Notes under the pieces: model-generated | Databases searched by the model: none | The model's input: only the letters and a program-made list of their open reading frames with translations | Told to the model about the DNA's origin: nothing | Shown: positions 50,811 to 58,919 of the stretch, in pieces | Numbering within the stretch: the stretch's first letter is position 1 | Layout: the number at the start of each line of letters is the position of its first letter | Made by a program: the position numbers and the translations under genes | Origin: an uncultured Alphaproteobacteria bacterium | Lineage (GTDB): Bacteria; Pseudomonadota; Alphaproteobacteria; JAPOUT01; G958296285 | DNA: 64,000 nt | Assembly: GCA_958296285.1 (NCBI GenBank) | Contig: OY282459.1 | Span: 570,367-634,366 of the forward strand | Direction of reading: 5' to 3'

Positions 50811-50865
50811 CGAATTTCTCGCCTGCGAATTTCTCGCCGCGCGAATTTCTCGCCGCGCGAATTTG
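50811..50865. repeat. CGAATTTCTCGCC tandem repeat upstream of the LLM oxidoreductase
   Basis: Three and a half units of 15-16 bp (CGAATTTCTCGCCGCG) in the 176-bp gap before the LLM gene. The unit contains CGAATTTCTCGC-type near-palindromic text. It could hold binding sites for a regulator or be a replication-slippage product. The rest of the gap shows no gene. Confidence 0.9.
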
Positions 50866-50953
50866 GTCTTTTCATTTTTAGGGGGGTTGCGCAGGCCTTT
50901 TGCCGAATCTATAATTTCCCCCCAAGCCACACGAGGAGACGGAGATTAGAGCC

Positions 50954-52174
50954 ATGAAGCATTTTCTTTTCCATCTGATGCCCTACCGCGATCTGCCCGC
51001 CGATTTCAGCGAGAAGCACGAATCCTCATGGATTTGGCCGCCGAACAGCCTCTTTGATCCGAAAAAGGGCGCGGTCTATTACAACGACTATTTGGACGAA
51101 CTCTGCGCCGCCGAAGAGCAGGGCTTTGACGGCGTCTGCATCAATGAGCATCACCAAAATGTCTATGGGCTGATGCCGTCTCCGAACATCATCGCGGCGA
51201 TGCTCGCCGTTCGGACGAAGCGCGTGCGGATCGCGATTGTCGGGAACGCGCTCCCCCTTTACAACCCGCCGACCCGAGTCGCCGAAGAAATGGCGATGCT
51301 GGATTGCGTCTCCGAAGGGCGCATCATCACGGGGATGGTCATTGGCGGCGGTCCGGAATATTACTCCTTCTCCGTCAATGGCGCGGAAGCCAGGACGCGC
51401 TTCCGCGAAGCGCATGACATCATCATGGGCGCTTGGACGAAGCCCGGCCCCTTCCCCTTCTATGGCGAGCATTACAAACTGCGCTATGTGAATCCGTGGC
51501 CCAGACCCTATCAGACGCCCCATCCGCGCATTTGGATCCCCGGCGCGGGCTCCATAGAAACGATGGAGTTTGTCGCCAAGCGCCGCTACGCCTATATGGG
51601 AATCCCCTATTTCCACATTGACTTCTTCAAGAAGAACTACGCCATGTTCCGCGAGATCTGCGAGAAGAAGGAAGGCTATAAGGCGCATCCCGAGCAGATG
51701 GGTCTCTTGATGCCGATCTATATCTCCGATACGGACGAGAAGGCGCGCGCCGAATATGAGGAGCATTTCTGGTATTTCCAACAGAAACTGCTGCCCGGCC
51801 TTCTGACTTCGCCGCCCGGCTACACCTCGCCCGTCTCGGCGATGCGAACCTTGAAGGCGCTCCGATCCGGCGACACATGGATCAACAGCTGCCACAAATG
51901 GGACGATGTGGAAAAAGGCTGCTTCGCTCTTGTCGGCAGCGCCGAGACTGTCGCGCAGAAACTGGTGGAGCATGCCAAGGATATTGGCTGCGGCAATATG
52001 CTGGGGCTTTTCCAGCTCGGCAGCATGCCGCACGAACAAGCTTTGGAGAACGCCGCGCGTTATGCGAAGGAGGTCATGCCGCTTGTCAATAAGTCTCTGC
52101 CGGCGACCAAAGAGCCTCTTCCCAAGATGGTTCCGTTCCCGGCGGATGATCCGTTAAAACAAGCCGCGCAATAG
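50954..52174 (+). CDS. LLM class flavin-dependent oxidoreductase
   Basis: A 406-residue TIM-barrel oxidoreductase of the bacterial luciferase-like group. LDELCAAEEQGFDGVCINEHHQN is the classic N-terminal block, VGNALPLYNPPTRVAEEMAMLDCVSEGRIITGMVIGGG the second, and FALVGSAETVAQKLVEHA the third. Such enzymes use reduced FMN or F420 for monooxygenation. It is followed 15 bp later by an alpha/beta hydrolase, a pairing seen for ring-oxidising pathways in which a lactone or ester is then hydrolysed; the substrate is not deducible. Confidence 0.9.
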   Translation: MKHFLFHLMPYRDLPADFSEKHESSWIWPPNSLFDPKKGAVYYNDYLDELCAAEEQGFDGVCINEHHQNVYGLMPSPNIIAAMLAVRTKRVRIAIVGNALPLYNPPTRVAEEMAMLDCVSEGRIITGMVIGGGPEYYSFSVNGAEARTRFREAHDIIMGAWTKPGPFPFYGEHYKLRYVNPWPRPYQTPHPRIWIPGAGSIETMEFVAKRRYAYMGIPYFHIDFFKKNYAMFREICEKKEGYKAHPEQMGLLMPIYISDTDEKARAEYEEHFWYFQQKLLPGLLTSPPGYTSPVSAMRTLKALRSGDTWINSCHKWDDVEKGCFALVGSAETVAQKLVEHAKDIGCGNMLGLFQLGSMPHEQALENAARYAKEVMPLVNKSLPATKEPLPKMVPFPADDPLKQAAQ

Positions 52175-52189
52175 CCTTAGGAGGGTTTC

Positions 52190-53005
52190 ATGGAAAAAGA
52201 GATCGCGCATTTTGAAGTGCGCGGGCGGAAAGTCCGCGAGCTCAGAGGCGGGGATGGCGCGCCGCTTCTTTATCTGCATGGGGCGGGCGCGGAGAATGAG
52301 TTTTGGCTTCCTTTCGCGGACGCTTTGGCGGAGAGATACGCTTTTCATGCGCCGTCTCATCCGGGCTTTTTGGATTCGGACGGTTTGGACGAGATGCGTC
52401 TTGTGGCTGACATCGCCGCCCATTACGCTGATTATATTGACGCGAAGGGATGGGATCGCGTGGCGGTGGCGGGCTTGTCTTTTGGCGGCTGGATCGCGGC
52501 GGAGTTGGCGGCGCGTTATCCTGAGAAGGTGGCGAAATTGGTTCTTGTGGATGCGGTTGGCATATGGATTCATGATGATCCGATCGTGGATTTGTTCGCG
52601 ATAGATGTGGCGCGTTTTCCTGAGCGGATGCGGCGTCTTTTGTTCGCCGATCCAAAGGGCGCTTTGCCGATGATGGCGTTTCCTGACGCGGCTGAGGGCG
52701 GCGATTTGCCGGATCTTCCTGACGAGGAGATTCTGAAACAGATGAATCACATGGCGGCGGTGGCGAAGTTTTCGTGGAATCCGTTGTTGCACAATCCGAG
52801 ATTGCCGGGGTTGCTGCATCGGATTTCTGCGGAGACTTTAATTATTTGGGGCAAGCATGATGGATTGGTTTCCACGGCTTATGCGAAAGCGTATGGGAAG
52901 TTGATACCGAATTCGCGGGTTGAGATTATAGATTCCGCCGGACATCTGCCTCCATTGGAGACGCCTGATCTTTTCATAGAGAAAGTTGCCAAATTTGTTG
53001 GCTAG
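52190..53005 (+). CDS. alpha/beta hydrolase
   Basis: A 271-residue hydrolase. The oxyanion-hole segment is YLHGAGAENEFW, the nucleophile elbow GLSFGGW (serine near residue 98), the acid in IIWGKHDGLV (near 222) and the histidine in AGHLPPLE (near 250): a complete Ser-Asp-His triad. AGGAGGG lies seven bases upstream of ATG 52190. It is coupled to the LLM oxidoreductase. Substrate unknown; esterase or lactonase activity is the natural guess. Confidence 0.9.
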   Translation: MEKEIAHFEVRGRKVRELRGGDGAPLLYLHGAGAENEFWLPFADALAERYAFHAPSHPGFLDSDGLDEMRLVADIAAHYADYIDAKGWDRVAVAGLSFGGWIAAELAARYPEKVAKLVLVDAVGIWIHDDPIVDLFAIDVARFPERMRRLLFADPKGALPMMAFPDAAEGGDLPDLPDEEILKQMNHMAAVAKFSWNPLLHNPRLPGLLHRISAETLIIWGKHDGLVSTAYAKAYGKLIPNSRVEIIDSAGHLPPLETPDLFIEKVAKFVG

Positions 53006-53007
53006 AC

Positions 53008-53343
53008 ATGGCGGATCAAAAGATATTGGGGGCGGAATTCACGCGGTTTCTTTTTGATTTGGCGAACCGCACGACGACAGAGACGAGCTATAACCCTACG
53101 CTTTTTAAGCAGATGCTCGGAGATAGGGGCGGGGTGGAGACTGCCAAGAATCTGATAAACAGGTCGCAACCGAGCGATGGTTATAGGCGGCTTTGGGAGT
53201 TGGGGCGTCTTGATTTGACTGTGGAGGCGGCTCTTTGGGAATCCCCTAGATTTCATAGTCTTTTCAGCGAGGAAGAAATTACGAGATGTCGGAAACGCCT
53301 GATAGAATATGAGTATGAGGTAAATCACGAGGGGGAGAAATAA
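53008..53343 (+). CDS. small conserved protein of unknown function
   Basis: A soluble 111-residue protein. The segments NRTTTETSYNPTLFKQML, DRGGVETAKNLINR and DGYRRLWELGRLDLTVEAALWE resemble a common short bacterial family found alone or next to restriction-type genes; I cannot name it with certainty. It starts two bases after the hydrolase stop. Base composition begins to drop here and stays AT-rich through the next two genes, so this may be the first gene of an acquired block or the last host gene. Confidence 0.75.
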   Translation: MADQKILGAEFTRFLFDLANRTTTETSYNPTLFKQMLGDRGGVETAKNLINRSQPSDGYRRLWELGRLDLTVEAALWESPRFHSLFSEEEITRCRKRLIEYEYEVNHEGEK

Positions 53344-53345
53344 AG

Positions 53346-53651
53346 ATGGAGCTTTTTCTTTTATGGCTTGTTATGGCAGTTATCACTGCGATGATCGCCT
53401 CATCAAGAGATCTTTCTTCAAAATCTCTTCCTAATCCACTTAATTGGTTTATATATGGTCTCCTGATTTGGCCGATCGCTATTGTTCATGCGCTTGTGTC
53501 AAAGGGAGGGCGTGTTCCTTGCCGATATTGTGCTGAATATATCAATAAAAAAGCGACTATCTGCCCGTTCTGCCGCAAAAAAGTGGATGGGGTGGAGGTG
53601 GATAAAGTAAAAGATGATCCGCCTGATCCTCATGAAACAGGCGCTTTTTAG
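53346..53651 (+). CDS. small membrane protein with zinc ribbon
   Basis: A 101-residue protein with an N-terminal membrane helix (LFLLWLVMAVITAMIA), a second hydrophobic stretch (WFIYGLLIWPIAIVHALV), and a cytoplasmic zinc ribbon CRYCAEYINKKATICPFCRK (about 57-77). Its tail is charged. It is AT-rich and unlike its upstream host neighbours. ATAAAG separates it from the previous stop. The ribbon may mediate protein contacts; function unknown. Confidence 0.78.
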   Translation: MELFLLWLVMAVITAMIASSRDLSSKSLPNPLNWFIYGLLIWPIAIVHALVSKGGRVPCRYCAEYINKKATICPFCRKKVDGVEVDKVKDDPPDPHETGAF

Positions 53652-53707
53652 CGCTGAGTCTCGCTCTCATCACAGAATTGGTTTGGTCTCAACCGAGAGG
53701 AAATGAA

Positions 53708-54241
53708 ATGGATAAATATAAAGTTTACGGACCTTATGATTTGCCGAGTGCGGAAGAGTTAAAGGTAGGAGAAAGGGCAGAGAGGGAATTTTGGACAGCT
53801 CTTGATCCGAGAGATGAAAAATTTGGAAACCGCATTAAGAAAGCCTATGGTCTATATGTATTCAGCCGAAAAATACGAGGTGCGCGCTGCCCTGTATATG
53901 TTGGGAAAACAAACAAAGGACAAGGTTTCGGTGGGAGAGTTTTTGGTGATGAAAAATTCAGGAGAATTTTTCTCCCCGAGCTAGACAGAAGAGGAGTTCT
54001 GCAACTTCATCTGATTGTAAAGATGACTGAGAAAGGCAAGATCGGTCAAAATGCAGGAAGATATATAGATGAGCTTGAATCTTTTTTTATTGCTCTCGGC
54101 TACTTGCAAAATGATGAGATAGTAAATAAAAGAGGGACAACTTTCCTCAAGAATGTTCGGGTGCCGGGGATTATGAATACAGGAAAAAAGGGACGTATTA
54201 AGGACAGTGCTAGAACGCTGAAAAAGGTTCTTGGCTTTTAA
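53708..54241 (+). CDS. GIY-YIG-like nuclease domain protein
   Basis: A 177-residue protein whose first half fits a GIY-YIG fold. GLY at 48-50 (KKAYGLYVFS) and YVG at 64-66 (CPVYVGKTNK) stand for the two name motifs, an arginine follows in GFGGRVF (R77), and a glutamate in YIDELESFFIALG (E122 or E124) fits the metal-binding position. It is strongly AT-rich and its C-terminal part is lysine-rich. It follows the membrane zinc-ribbon gene by 56 bp. Target and role are unknown; GIY-YIG enzymes occur in phage, repair, homing and restriction. Confidence 0.72.
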   Translation: MDKYKVYGPYDLPSAEELKVGERAEREFWTALDPRDEKFGNRIKKAYGLYVFSRKIRGARCPVYVGKTNKGQGFGGRVFGDEKFRRIFLPELDRRGVLQLHLIVKMTEKGKIGQNAGRYIDELESFFIALGYLQNDEIVNKRGTTFLKNVRVPGIMNTGKKGRIKDSARTLKKVLGF

Positions 54242-54251
54242 AGCCTTTTTC
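54220..54251 (+). terminator. terminator-like inverted repeat after the GIY-YIG-like gene
   Basis: GAAAAAGG and CCTTTTTC flank an inner GGCTTTTAAAGCC; the hairpin spans the gene's stop codon and reads into a T-run. With A and T runs on both sides it may act in both directions. It marks the end of the AT-rich block. Confidence 0.55.
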
Positions 54252-54265
54252 AATGGAGGTCTCAT

Positions 54266-54724
54266 ATGGTTGATGAATCAAAAGAAACGCCCAATCTATT
54301 GCGTTTGGATTGGCGCGATGGGGCAGTCTGGAGACAGGCGTCCGTCAATACGTTTTGGTGTCTGGTCGGATGCTCTATCGGCGATATGGGGACAATCCTT
54401 TTCTTCCAAGTCATGGAAATCCCATGGAATCCGCTCGCCATCATGGCGCTCGCCATGTTCAATGGAATCCTGACCTCCATCATGTTGGAGACCGCCATTC
54501 TCTTGAAGCAGATGCCGTTCCGAGACGCTCTTAAAACGGCGGCGGGCATGTCCATCATTTCTATGGTGGGGATGGAGTTGGCGATGAACGCGGTGGATCT
54601 TTTCATGACGGGCGGCGCGCGTTTGACCTTGTGGGTTTTGCCGTTTATGTGGGGGGCGGGATTTATCGCGCCGTTGCCGTATAATTATTGGCGTTTGAAG
54701 GCGTTGGGCAAGGCTTGTCATTGA
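54266..54724 (+). CDS. DUF4396 domain membrane protein
   Basis: A 152-residue membrane protein. ASVNTFWCLVGCSIGDMGTILFFQ, NGILTSIMLETAILLKQM, MSIISMVGMELAMNAVDLFMTGGA and a C-terminal LPYNYWRLKALGKACH follow the DUF4396 family closely; about four membrane helices. GGAGGT precedes the start by seven bases. The family is of unknown function, sometimes found next to copper or multicopper proteins. Composition returns to host values here. Confidence 0.88.
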   Translation: MVDESKETPNLLRLDWRDGAVWRQASVNTFWCLVGCSIGDMGTILFFQVMEIPWNPLAIMALAMFNGILTSIMLETAILLKQMPFRDALKTAAGMSIISMVGMELAMNAVDLFMTGGARLTLWVLPFMWGAGFIAPLPYNYWRLKALGKACH

Positions 54725-54725
54725 A

Positions 54726-55094
54726 ACTCCCCGTGAAGGGGGGTCAAGGGGGGCTAGCCCCCCTTGAAAAACCAAGCGGGCGAAGCCCGCTATGGTCGGC
54801 GGGCGAGAGCGAGACAAAGTCCACAAGCCCGAAGGGCGCAGTGAAACGAAGCGGGCGAAGCCGAAGGCAAGCCCGCGAGAAAGCCCGCCGACTTCCCTGC
54901 TAAAAGAGCTCTTGCGAGTAGGGGGCGCGTGGGTGGGTGGGAAAAGAGCATTTGTTCGTTTCGCTACGCCACGAGTGGCTTCGCTTCACTCGCAAATGCT
55001 CTTTTCCCACCCACCCACGCGTTTTCGGGGGGATTCCCCCCGACCCCCCCTTCTTCGCGGGGGGCTTCGCCCCCCACACCCCCCTCTTTTGGAG
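54726..55094. repeat. hairpin cassette copy 10 (longest copy)
   Basis: At 369 bp this is the longest copy, between two plus-strand genes. The left edge (ACTCCCCGTGAAGGGGGG, TCAA..TTGA type) starts two bases after the DUF4396 stop. The GTCGGCGGGC hairpin has an enlarged loop containing ACAAGCCCGAAGGGCG, shared with copy 12. The GTGGGTGGG hairpin has the loop palindrome GCCACGAGTGGC shared in reverse with copy 2. The right edge is the CTTCG-looped type, ending TTTTGGAG. Confidence 0.92.
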
Positions 55095-55116
55095 AAAATC
55101 TGCTAATCTCAAACCC

Positions 55117-55989
55117 ATGCAAAACCAACCCATCAAACTCGCTATCATCGCCTCCCTCATCCTCCATCTGCCGCTGATCCTCCCGGCAATCTCCCTCGCC
55201 ATCCTAAACGCTATCAACCCCGACCTCCTCGGACTCCGCGGCGGCAAACAATGGGCAGAATCCATAAAACTCCAAAACATCCCCCCACAACACAAGACGC
55301 TCACCCCCTCGCTGGAAGTCAGAATCGTCACCGCTATCCCCAAACAAGACCCCCCGCCCCCAGAAGAAAATAAAGACCCCCACGCGCTCCACAAAAAACA
55401 AAACCCAAACAATAAACCGCGCCGCGCCGACAAAGCGCCGCAAGAACCCATCCGCCAAGCCGATTCGCCAAGCGCGTCAGAAGGCGCGAAACAAAGCGCC
55501 GCCGCGAAAGCAGGTCTGGACGCGCTCGGAAATGACGAAGGCGATTCCGACCAGAACGCCAAAGGCCTTTTCCTATCAGGAGGCGAAGCGAAACTGCTCC
55601 TCGCCGGCTGGACTTTTCGCGGCTCCAACGGCTTCCTAGACGGGTCTATCGCCGCCGCGCGCGATAAAAGACGGCAAGCCATTCCGTGGCGCATCTATTA
55701 CGCCCGAGACGGACAATTGCGCGCGCGCTTTTCTCGGATGGCGGCGGCTTATCCGCATGGGCCGATCGCGGTTCGGGATTTTTGGTCGTCGGGGCGCTGG
55801 TGGGTCAAGGGCGATTATCTATGCCAGCGCATAGAGGCGTGGTTTTACGGCTCGCCGATCTGTTTCGCGCTTCGCCGCGAGGGTCGCGCGCTTGCGATGT
55901 ATTACGCTGAATGTTGGGGGGTTGCGCGCTGTTATCGCGGACGGCTGGGTCCGAGGGGCGTGATTGTCAGGGGACGGCGGCTGAATTAG
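55117..55989 (+). CDS. membrane-anchored proline-rich envelope protein (unknown family)
   Basis: A 290-residue protein with an N-terminal anchor (LAIIASLILHLPLILPAISLAI). A periplasmic linker rich in Pro, Lys and Ala follows (about 65-130, PPPPEENKD..), reminiscent of TonB/TolA spacers. The C-terminal domain contains WRIYYARDGQLRARF, SSGRWWVKGDYLCQR and three further cysteines. The GxWWxxGdxLC text recurs in small secreted bacterial domains, but I cannot name this one. The longer frame from 54937 lies in a cassette; ATG 55117 gives the anchor at the N-terminus. Confidence 0.7.
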   Translation: MQNQPIKLAIIASLILHLPLILPAISLAILNAINPDLLGLRGGKQWAESIKLQNIPPQHKTLTPSLEVRIVTAIPKQDPPPPEENKDPHALHKKQNPNNKPRRADKAPQEPIRQADSPSASEGAKQSAAAKAGLDALGNDEGDSDQNAKGLFLSGGEAKLLLAGWTFRGSNGFLDGSIAAARDKRRQAIPWRIYYARDGQLRARFSRMAAAYPHGPIAVRDFWSSGRWWVKGDYLCQRIEAWFYGSPICFALRREGRALAMYYAECWGVARCYRGRLGPRGVIVRGRRLN

Positions 55990-55998
55990 GGGCGGCGA

Positions 55999-56189
55999 GC
56001 ATAGAAGCTGAAGGTGAAGGTGAAGGGGGGTTTGGGGGGCTTGCCCCCCAAGAGAAGGGGGGATCGGGGGGAATCCCCCCGAAAAGGTCGGCGGGCGTGG
56101 CGCAACGAAGCGGGCGAAGCCGTAGGCAAGCCCGCGAGAAGCCCGCCGACCCCCCCTGCTCGCAGGAGCTCTTGCGATGCAGGGGGGTC
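55999..56189. repeat. hairpin cassette copy 11 (truncated) with R2 end
   Basis: It starts with GCATAGAAGCTGAAGGTGAAGG, the terminal part of repeat R2, followed by a TTTGGGGGGCTTGCC edge, a TCGGGGGGAATCC hairpin, the GTCGGCGGGC hairpin and the CAGGAGCTCTTGCG palindrome, where it stops. The right half of the cassette is missing. The remaining 112 bp to the next gene end (56190-56301) are unique, without an obvious gene. Confidence 0.85.
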
Positions 56190-56301
56190 CGAAGGAAGAT
56201 CCGCCACTTCAAGAGCCGAAGTCTGTATTTTGGCTGCGAAGATGCTTTTTAAAGGAATTATTGGCCGCCGCTTCCGCGATCGGGGTGAAGCGATTCTCTC
56301 T

Positions 56302-56655
56302 TTAGACAAACGCTCGACATTTGTCTTCATACTGAGCTTGATTCTCTGCCAATAGACTTTTCGCCCTTGTATATCTTATCTCAAGGTCTTTAAGCTCGTT
56401 TTTCACCAAATCTCGCTCCGCTATCTTTTTACTAAGTTCACGCATCTTGCTCCAACGGTCGTTCGGTTTCACAGCCGCATTAATCTCACCTTCAAGGTCG
56501 TTGATCTCGCTATTGAGAATCTTCAGCTTGTTTTCCCTTTGGAAAAATTGTTTAGCAAGGAAATCAACCGTCTCTTCTCCCTTGCGCATGACTTCTAGAA
56601 GTCCGGTGCAAAATTCATGGCGCGGGTCTATCCGCTGTTTTGTCTCGCATGGCAT
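56302..56655 (-). CDS. predicted coiled-coil protein
   Basis: A 117-residue hydrophilic protein. From about residue 35 to 110 it is a heptad-rich alpha helix (FQRENKLKILNSEINDLEGEI... AERDLVKNELKDLEIRYTRAKSLLAENQ). Two cysteines lie near the N-terminus and one near the end. No domain is recognised. It is somewhat AT-richer than average, has AAGGAG nine bases before its start, and stands alone between convergent neighbours. Confidence 0.65.
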   Translation of the reverse strand: MPCETKQRIDPRHEFCTGLLEVMRKGEETVDFLAKQFFQRENKLKILNSEINDLEGEINAAVKPNDRWSKMRELSKKIAERDLVKNELKDLEIRYTRAKSLLAENQAQYEDKCRAFV

Positions 56656-56789
56656 GTCCTAATCTCCTTGTATGGGTGGTCGGCGTCTAGATACGATATG
56701 GAGCTTCTTTTGGGAAAGGGGATAAGTTTTTGGAGAATGCAGAAGAGTCTCGCTTGACATCAGCGCGGTGTTTTTGGCATAGCGGGGTC

Positions 56790-57677
56790 ATGAAAGAGCG
56801 CAGAACCTATCTTCTCTTTCTCGCATTCGTGCTGAGTTTCATGCTTGTCTCTTGCGCTCCTCCCAAAGACCAACTCTCCATCTTCATAGAAAAATTTGAG
56901 ACGATGGAGCGGGTGAAAAAAAATTACGGCAGATGGCAAAACCCCTCCAGCCCCTTCCTGCCCTATCTGAAGAAAGAATTCCACGAGGGACTCACGGCGG
57001 ATCAGAAAAGGCTCTATCACGCCGTGCGCGATCGCTTGGATTGCGACATGGTCGCGCGTTTGGAGCGCGAAGGCTTTCTCAATCTTTATCCTCATCTGGC
57101 ACCCGCCTTTGAGCGCGAGAATGTCGGCGAGGTCTTTTCAAGAATTCTCCGCGATCGCTCTTCGGCTCTGCGCTACTGCGAATATCGCAAGCAGATCAAA
57201 GATGCGCTCTCTTTCGCGGCGCGGCATAAGATCGTCCTTCCTCCATTTCGGGCGGAAGATTTCTTCCGCGAGAATCTTTATAAAACCGACCCTCCTCTGA
57301 CGAGGAAAGAACGATGGATTCTCTATCATCGCTGCTTGGGGATATCGCGCCTTGTTCTTCTCGCGCTTGAAAAGCAATACGCGCCGGCTCTGAGAATTCT
57401 GATCAATTGGATGGGGGCATCCGACTTTATCATTCTTTCGTCGGAGATAGAATTTTCCCTTTATCAGATAGCGGAGGGCGCAGGGCTTTTGTCAGAGGCG
57501 GAAAGAGCGCATAGCCAGACATTGCGAGAGAAAATGATCGTCAAGGATGTTGGACATCAAATCAAGGAGGTTGAATATATTGATCTTAAGCTGCAGCTTT
57601 CTTGGATGAGATCTGTGTTCACCTATTATGGCGGCTGCTCTCATGCTTTTGGCGATCCTCCCCGCCCCCTGGAATGA
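56790..57677 (+). CDS. predicted lipoprotein of unknown function
   Basis: A 295-residue protein starting MKERRTYLLFLAFVLSFMLVSCAPP, a short lipoprotein signal with the LVSC lipobox; C at residue 22 should be acylated. The mature part is helical and charged, with no family I recognise (for example KKNYGRWQNPSSPFLPYLKKEFHEGLTADQKRLYHAVRDRL). The frame extends to 56730, but ATG 56790 places the signal peptide correctly. Composition is intermediate. Confidence 0.75.
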   Translation: MKERRTYLLFLAFVLSFMLVSCAPPKDQLSIFIEKFETMERVKKNYGRWQNPSSPFLPYLKKEFHEGLTADQKRLYHAVRDRLDCDMVARLEREGFLNLYPHLAPAFERENVGEVFSRILRDRSSALRYCEYRKQIKDALSFAARHKIVLPPFRAEDFFRENLYKTDPPLTRKERWILYHRCLGISRLVLLALEKQYAPALRILINWMGASDFIILSSEIEFSLYQIAEGAGLLSEAERAHSQTLREKMIVKDVGHQIKEVEYIDLKLQLSWMRSVFTYYGGCSHAFGDPPRPLE

Positions 57678-57712
57678 AGGCTTGGCTAGACGATCGCGCG
57701 GCATGCTTCAAT

Positions 57713-57840
57713 GCCCGCTTCGTTTCACTGCGCCCTTCGGGCTTGTGGACTTCGTCTCGCCACGCCCGCCGACCATAGCGGGCTTCGCCCGCTTGGTTTT
57801 TCTTGGGGGGCTAGCCCCCCAAACCCCCCTTCACCGGAGC
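57713..57840. repeat. hairpin cassette copy 12 (right half)
   Basis: It starts inside the GTCGGCGGGC module (read in reverse, with the GCGCCCTTCGGGCTTGTGG loop text also present in copy 10), then AGCGGGCTTCGCCCGCTTGG with a T-run, a TTGGGGGGCTAGCC edge and the end CTTCACCGGAG. It ends 15 bp from the 3' end of tRNA-Ala and could terminate the lipoprotein transcript. Confidence 0.87.
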
Positions 57841-57854
57841 GCGGCAGCGACCGG

Positions 57855-57927
57855 TGGAGCCGATCGGGATTGAACCGACGACCTCCTGCTTGCAAAACAG
57901 GCGCTCTCCCAACTGAGCTACGGCCCC
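57855..57927 (-). tRNA. tRNA-Ala(TGC)
   Basis: The reverse complement has the acceptor stem GGGGCCG/CGGCTCC with the G3-U70 pair that identifies tRNA-Ala, D-loop AGTTGGGAGAGC, anticodon loop TTTGCAA (anticodon TGC), and T-loop GGTTCAATCCC. The genomic 3' end continues ACCG, so CCA is not completely encoded, unlike the tRNA-Ser in this window. Confidence 0.96.
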
Positions 57928-57952
57928 CTGTCGCCTCTAACGCCTAAAGCGA

Positions 57953-58801
57953 TCACGAAAGAAGACAACGTCCATTATTAAGCGCAACCACATCGCGCTC
58001 CTTAACGCGCGCCGTGAAGGAAAAGGTCTTGCCATCCTCCCAAACCTCAAAAAGAAGCGTCTCGCCCGGAATGACAGGCGCCGAAAAACGCGCGTCAAAC
58101 TCTAAAATCCGCCGATGATCATAATCGCAGAGATTCTCCAAAATCGCGCGGCACGCCGTCCCATAAGAGCAAAGCCCATGCAGAATGGGCTTGTCAAAAC
58201 CCGCCATCTTGGCAAACTCCGGATCAATGTGCAGAGGATTGCGATCGCCGCAAAGACGATAAAGCGCCGCCTGATCAATCCGAGTCTCGGCTTCAAAATG
58301 ATGATCCGCCGCGCGCTCCGGAATGGCGTGCGGCTTGGGATTCCCCTCCCGAGGCCCGCCAAAACCGCCATCGCCCCGCGCGAAAATCGTGGAGCCCAAC
58401 GTGCAGAGCTTCTCGCCCGATCTCAGCGTCAGATCAGTCTCGGTCAAAATGAGCGCGCCCTTCCCCTCCCCCTTGTCGTAAGCGCCAATGACGCGGCTCG
58501 CCGCCACAAGATCGCCGGCAGGCGGCAGAGGGCGATGCAGTTTGAGACGCTGCTCGCCATGAACCACCATCATGAAATTGATCCCGCTCCCCCCCAAAGC
58601 CCCCGCGCCCCAAGCCAAAACAGTCGCCAAAGTCGGGACAGTCTTCAGCTCCTTCTCATAAATATAGGGAAGCTCCCGCTCTTTCATCGGATCGCGCCCA
58701 AGCCCGACCCCCAGCGCGTAGAGCATCGTCTCTCTGTCCGTGTAGGAGAAACTCTCGCCCTCGCTCTTGAGCGCCATCAGTTTTTCATGCGAAATCGCCA
58801 T
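57953..58801 (-). CDS. MaoC-like (R)-specific enoyl-CoA hydratase 2
   Basis: A 282-residue double-hotdog hydratase like the hydratase-2 part of peroxisomal multifunctional enzyme 2. The catalytic motif is LYRLCGDRNPLHIDPEFAKMAGFDKPILHGLCSYG (near residue 185). The N-terminal half (RETMLYALGVGLG, ELPYIYEKELKTVPTLATVLAW) is also conserved. ATG 58801 follows AGGGAGG; upstream in-frame codons repeat GKMPRGKMSRE from a short tandem repeat and are probably untranslated. It diverges from the dienoyl-CoA isomerase gene. Confidence 0.92.
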   Translation of the reverse strand: MAISHEKLMALKSEGESFSYTDRETMLYALGVGLGRDPMKERELPYIYEKELKTVPTLATVLAWGAGALGGSGINFMMVVHGEQRLKLHRPLPPAGDLVAASRVIGAYDKGEGKGALILTETDLTLRSGEKLCTLGSTIFARGDGGFGGPREGNPKPHAIPERAADHHFEAETRIDQAALYRLCGDRNPLHIDPEFAKMAGFDKPILHGLCSYGTACRAILENLCDYDHRRILEFDARFSAPVIPGETLLFEVWEDGKTFSFTARVKERDVVALNNGRCLLS

Positions 58802-58919
58802 CGCCGCCTCCCTGCTCATTTTGCCTCTTGGCATTTTGCCTCTTGGCATCGGTGAGACTCTCATGCTAGTAATCGCGGCGGAGAATATCAAGTCTAAGGG
58901 ACAAACGGAGGGAGTCGTC

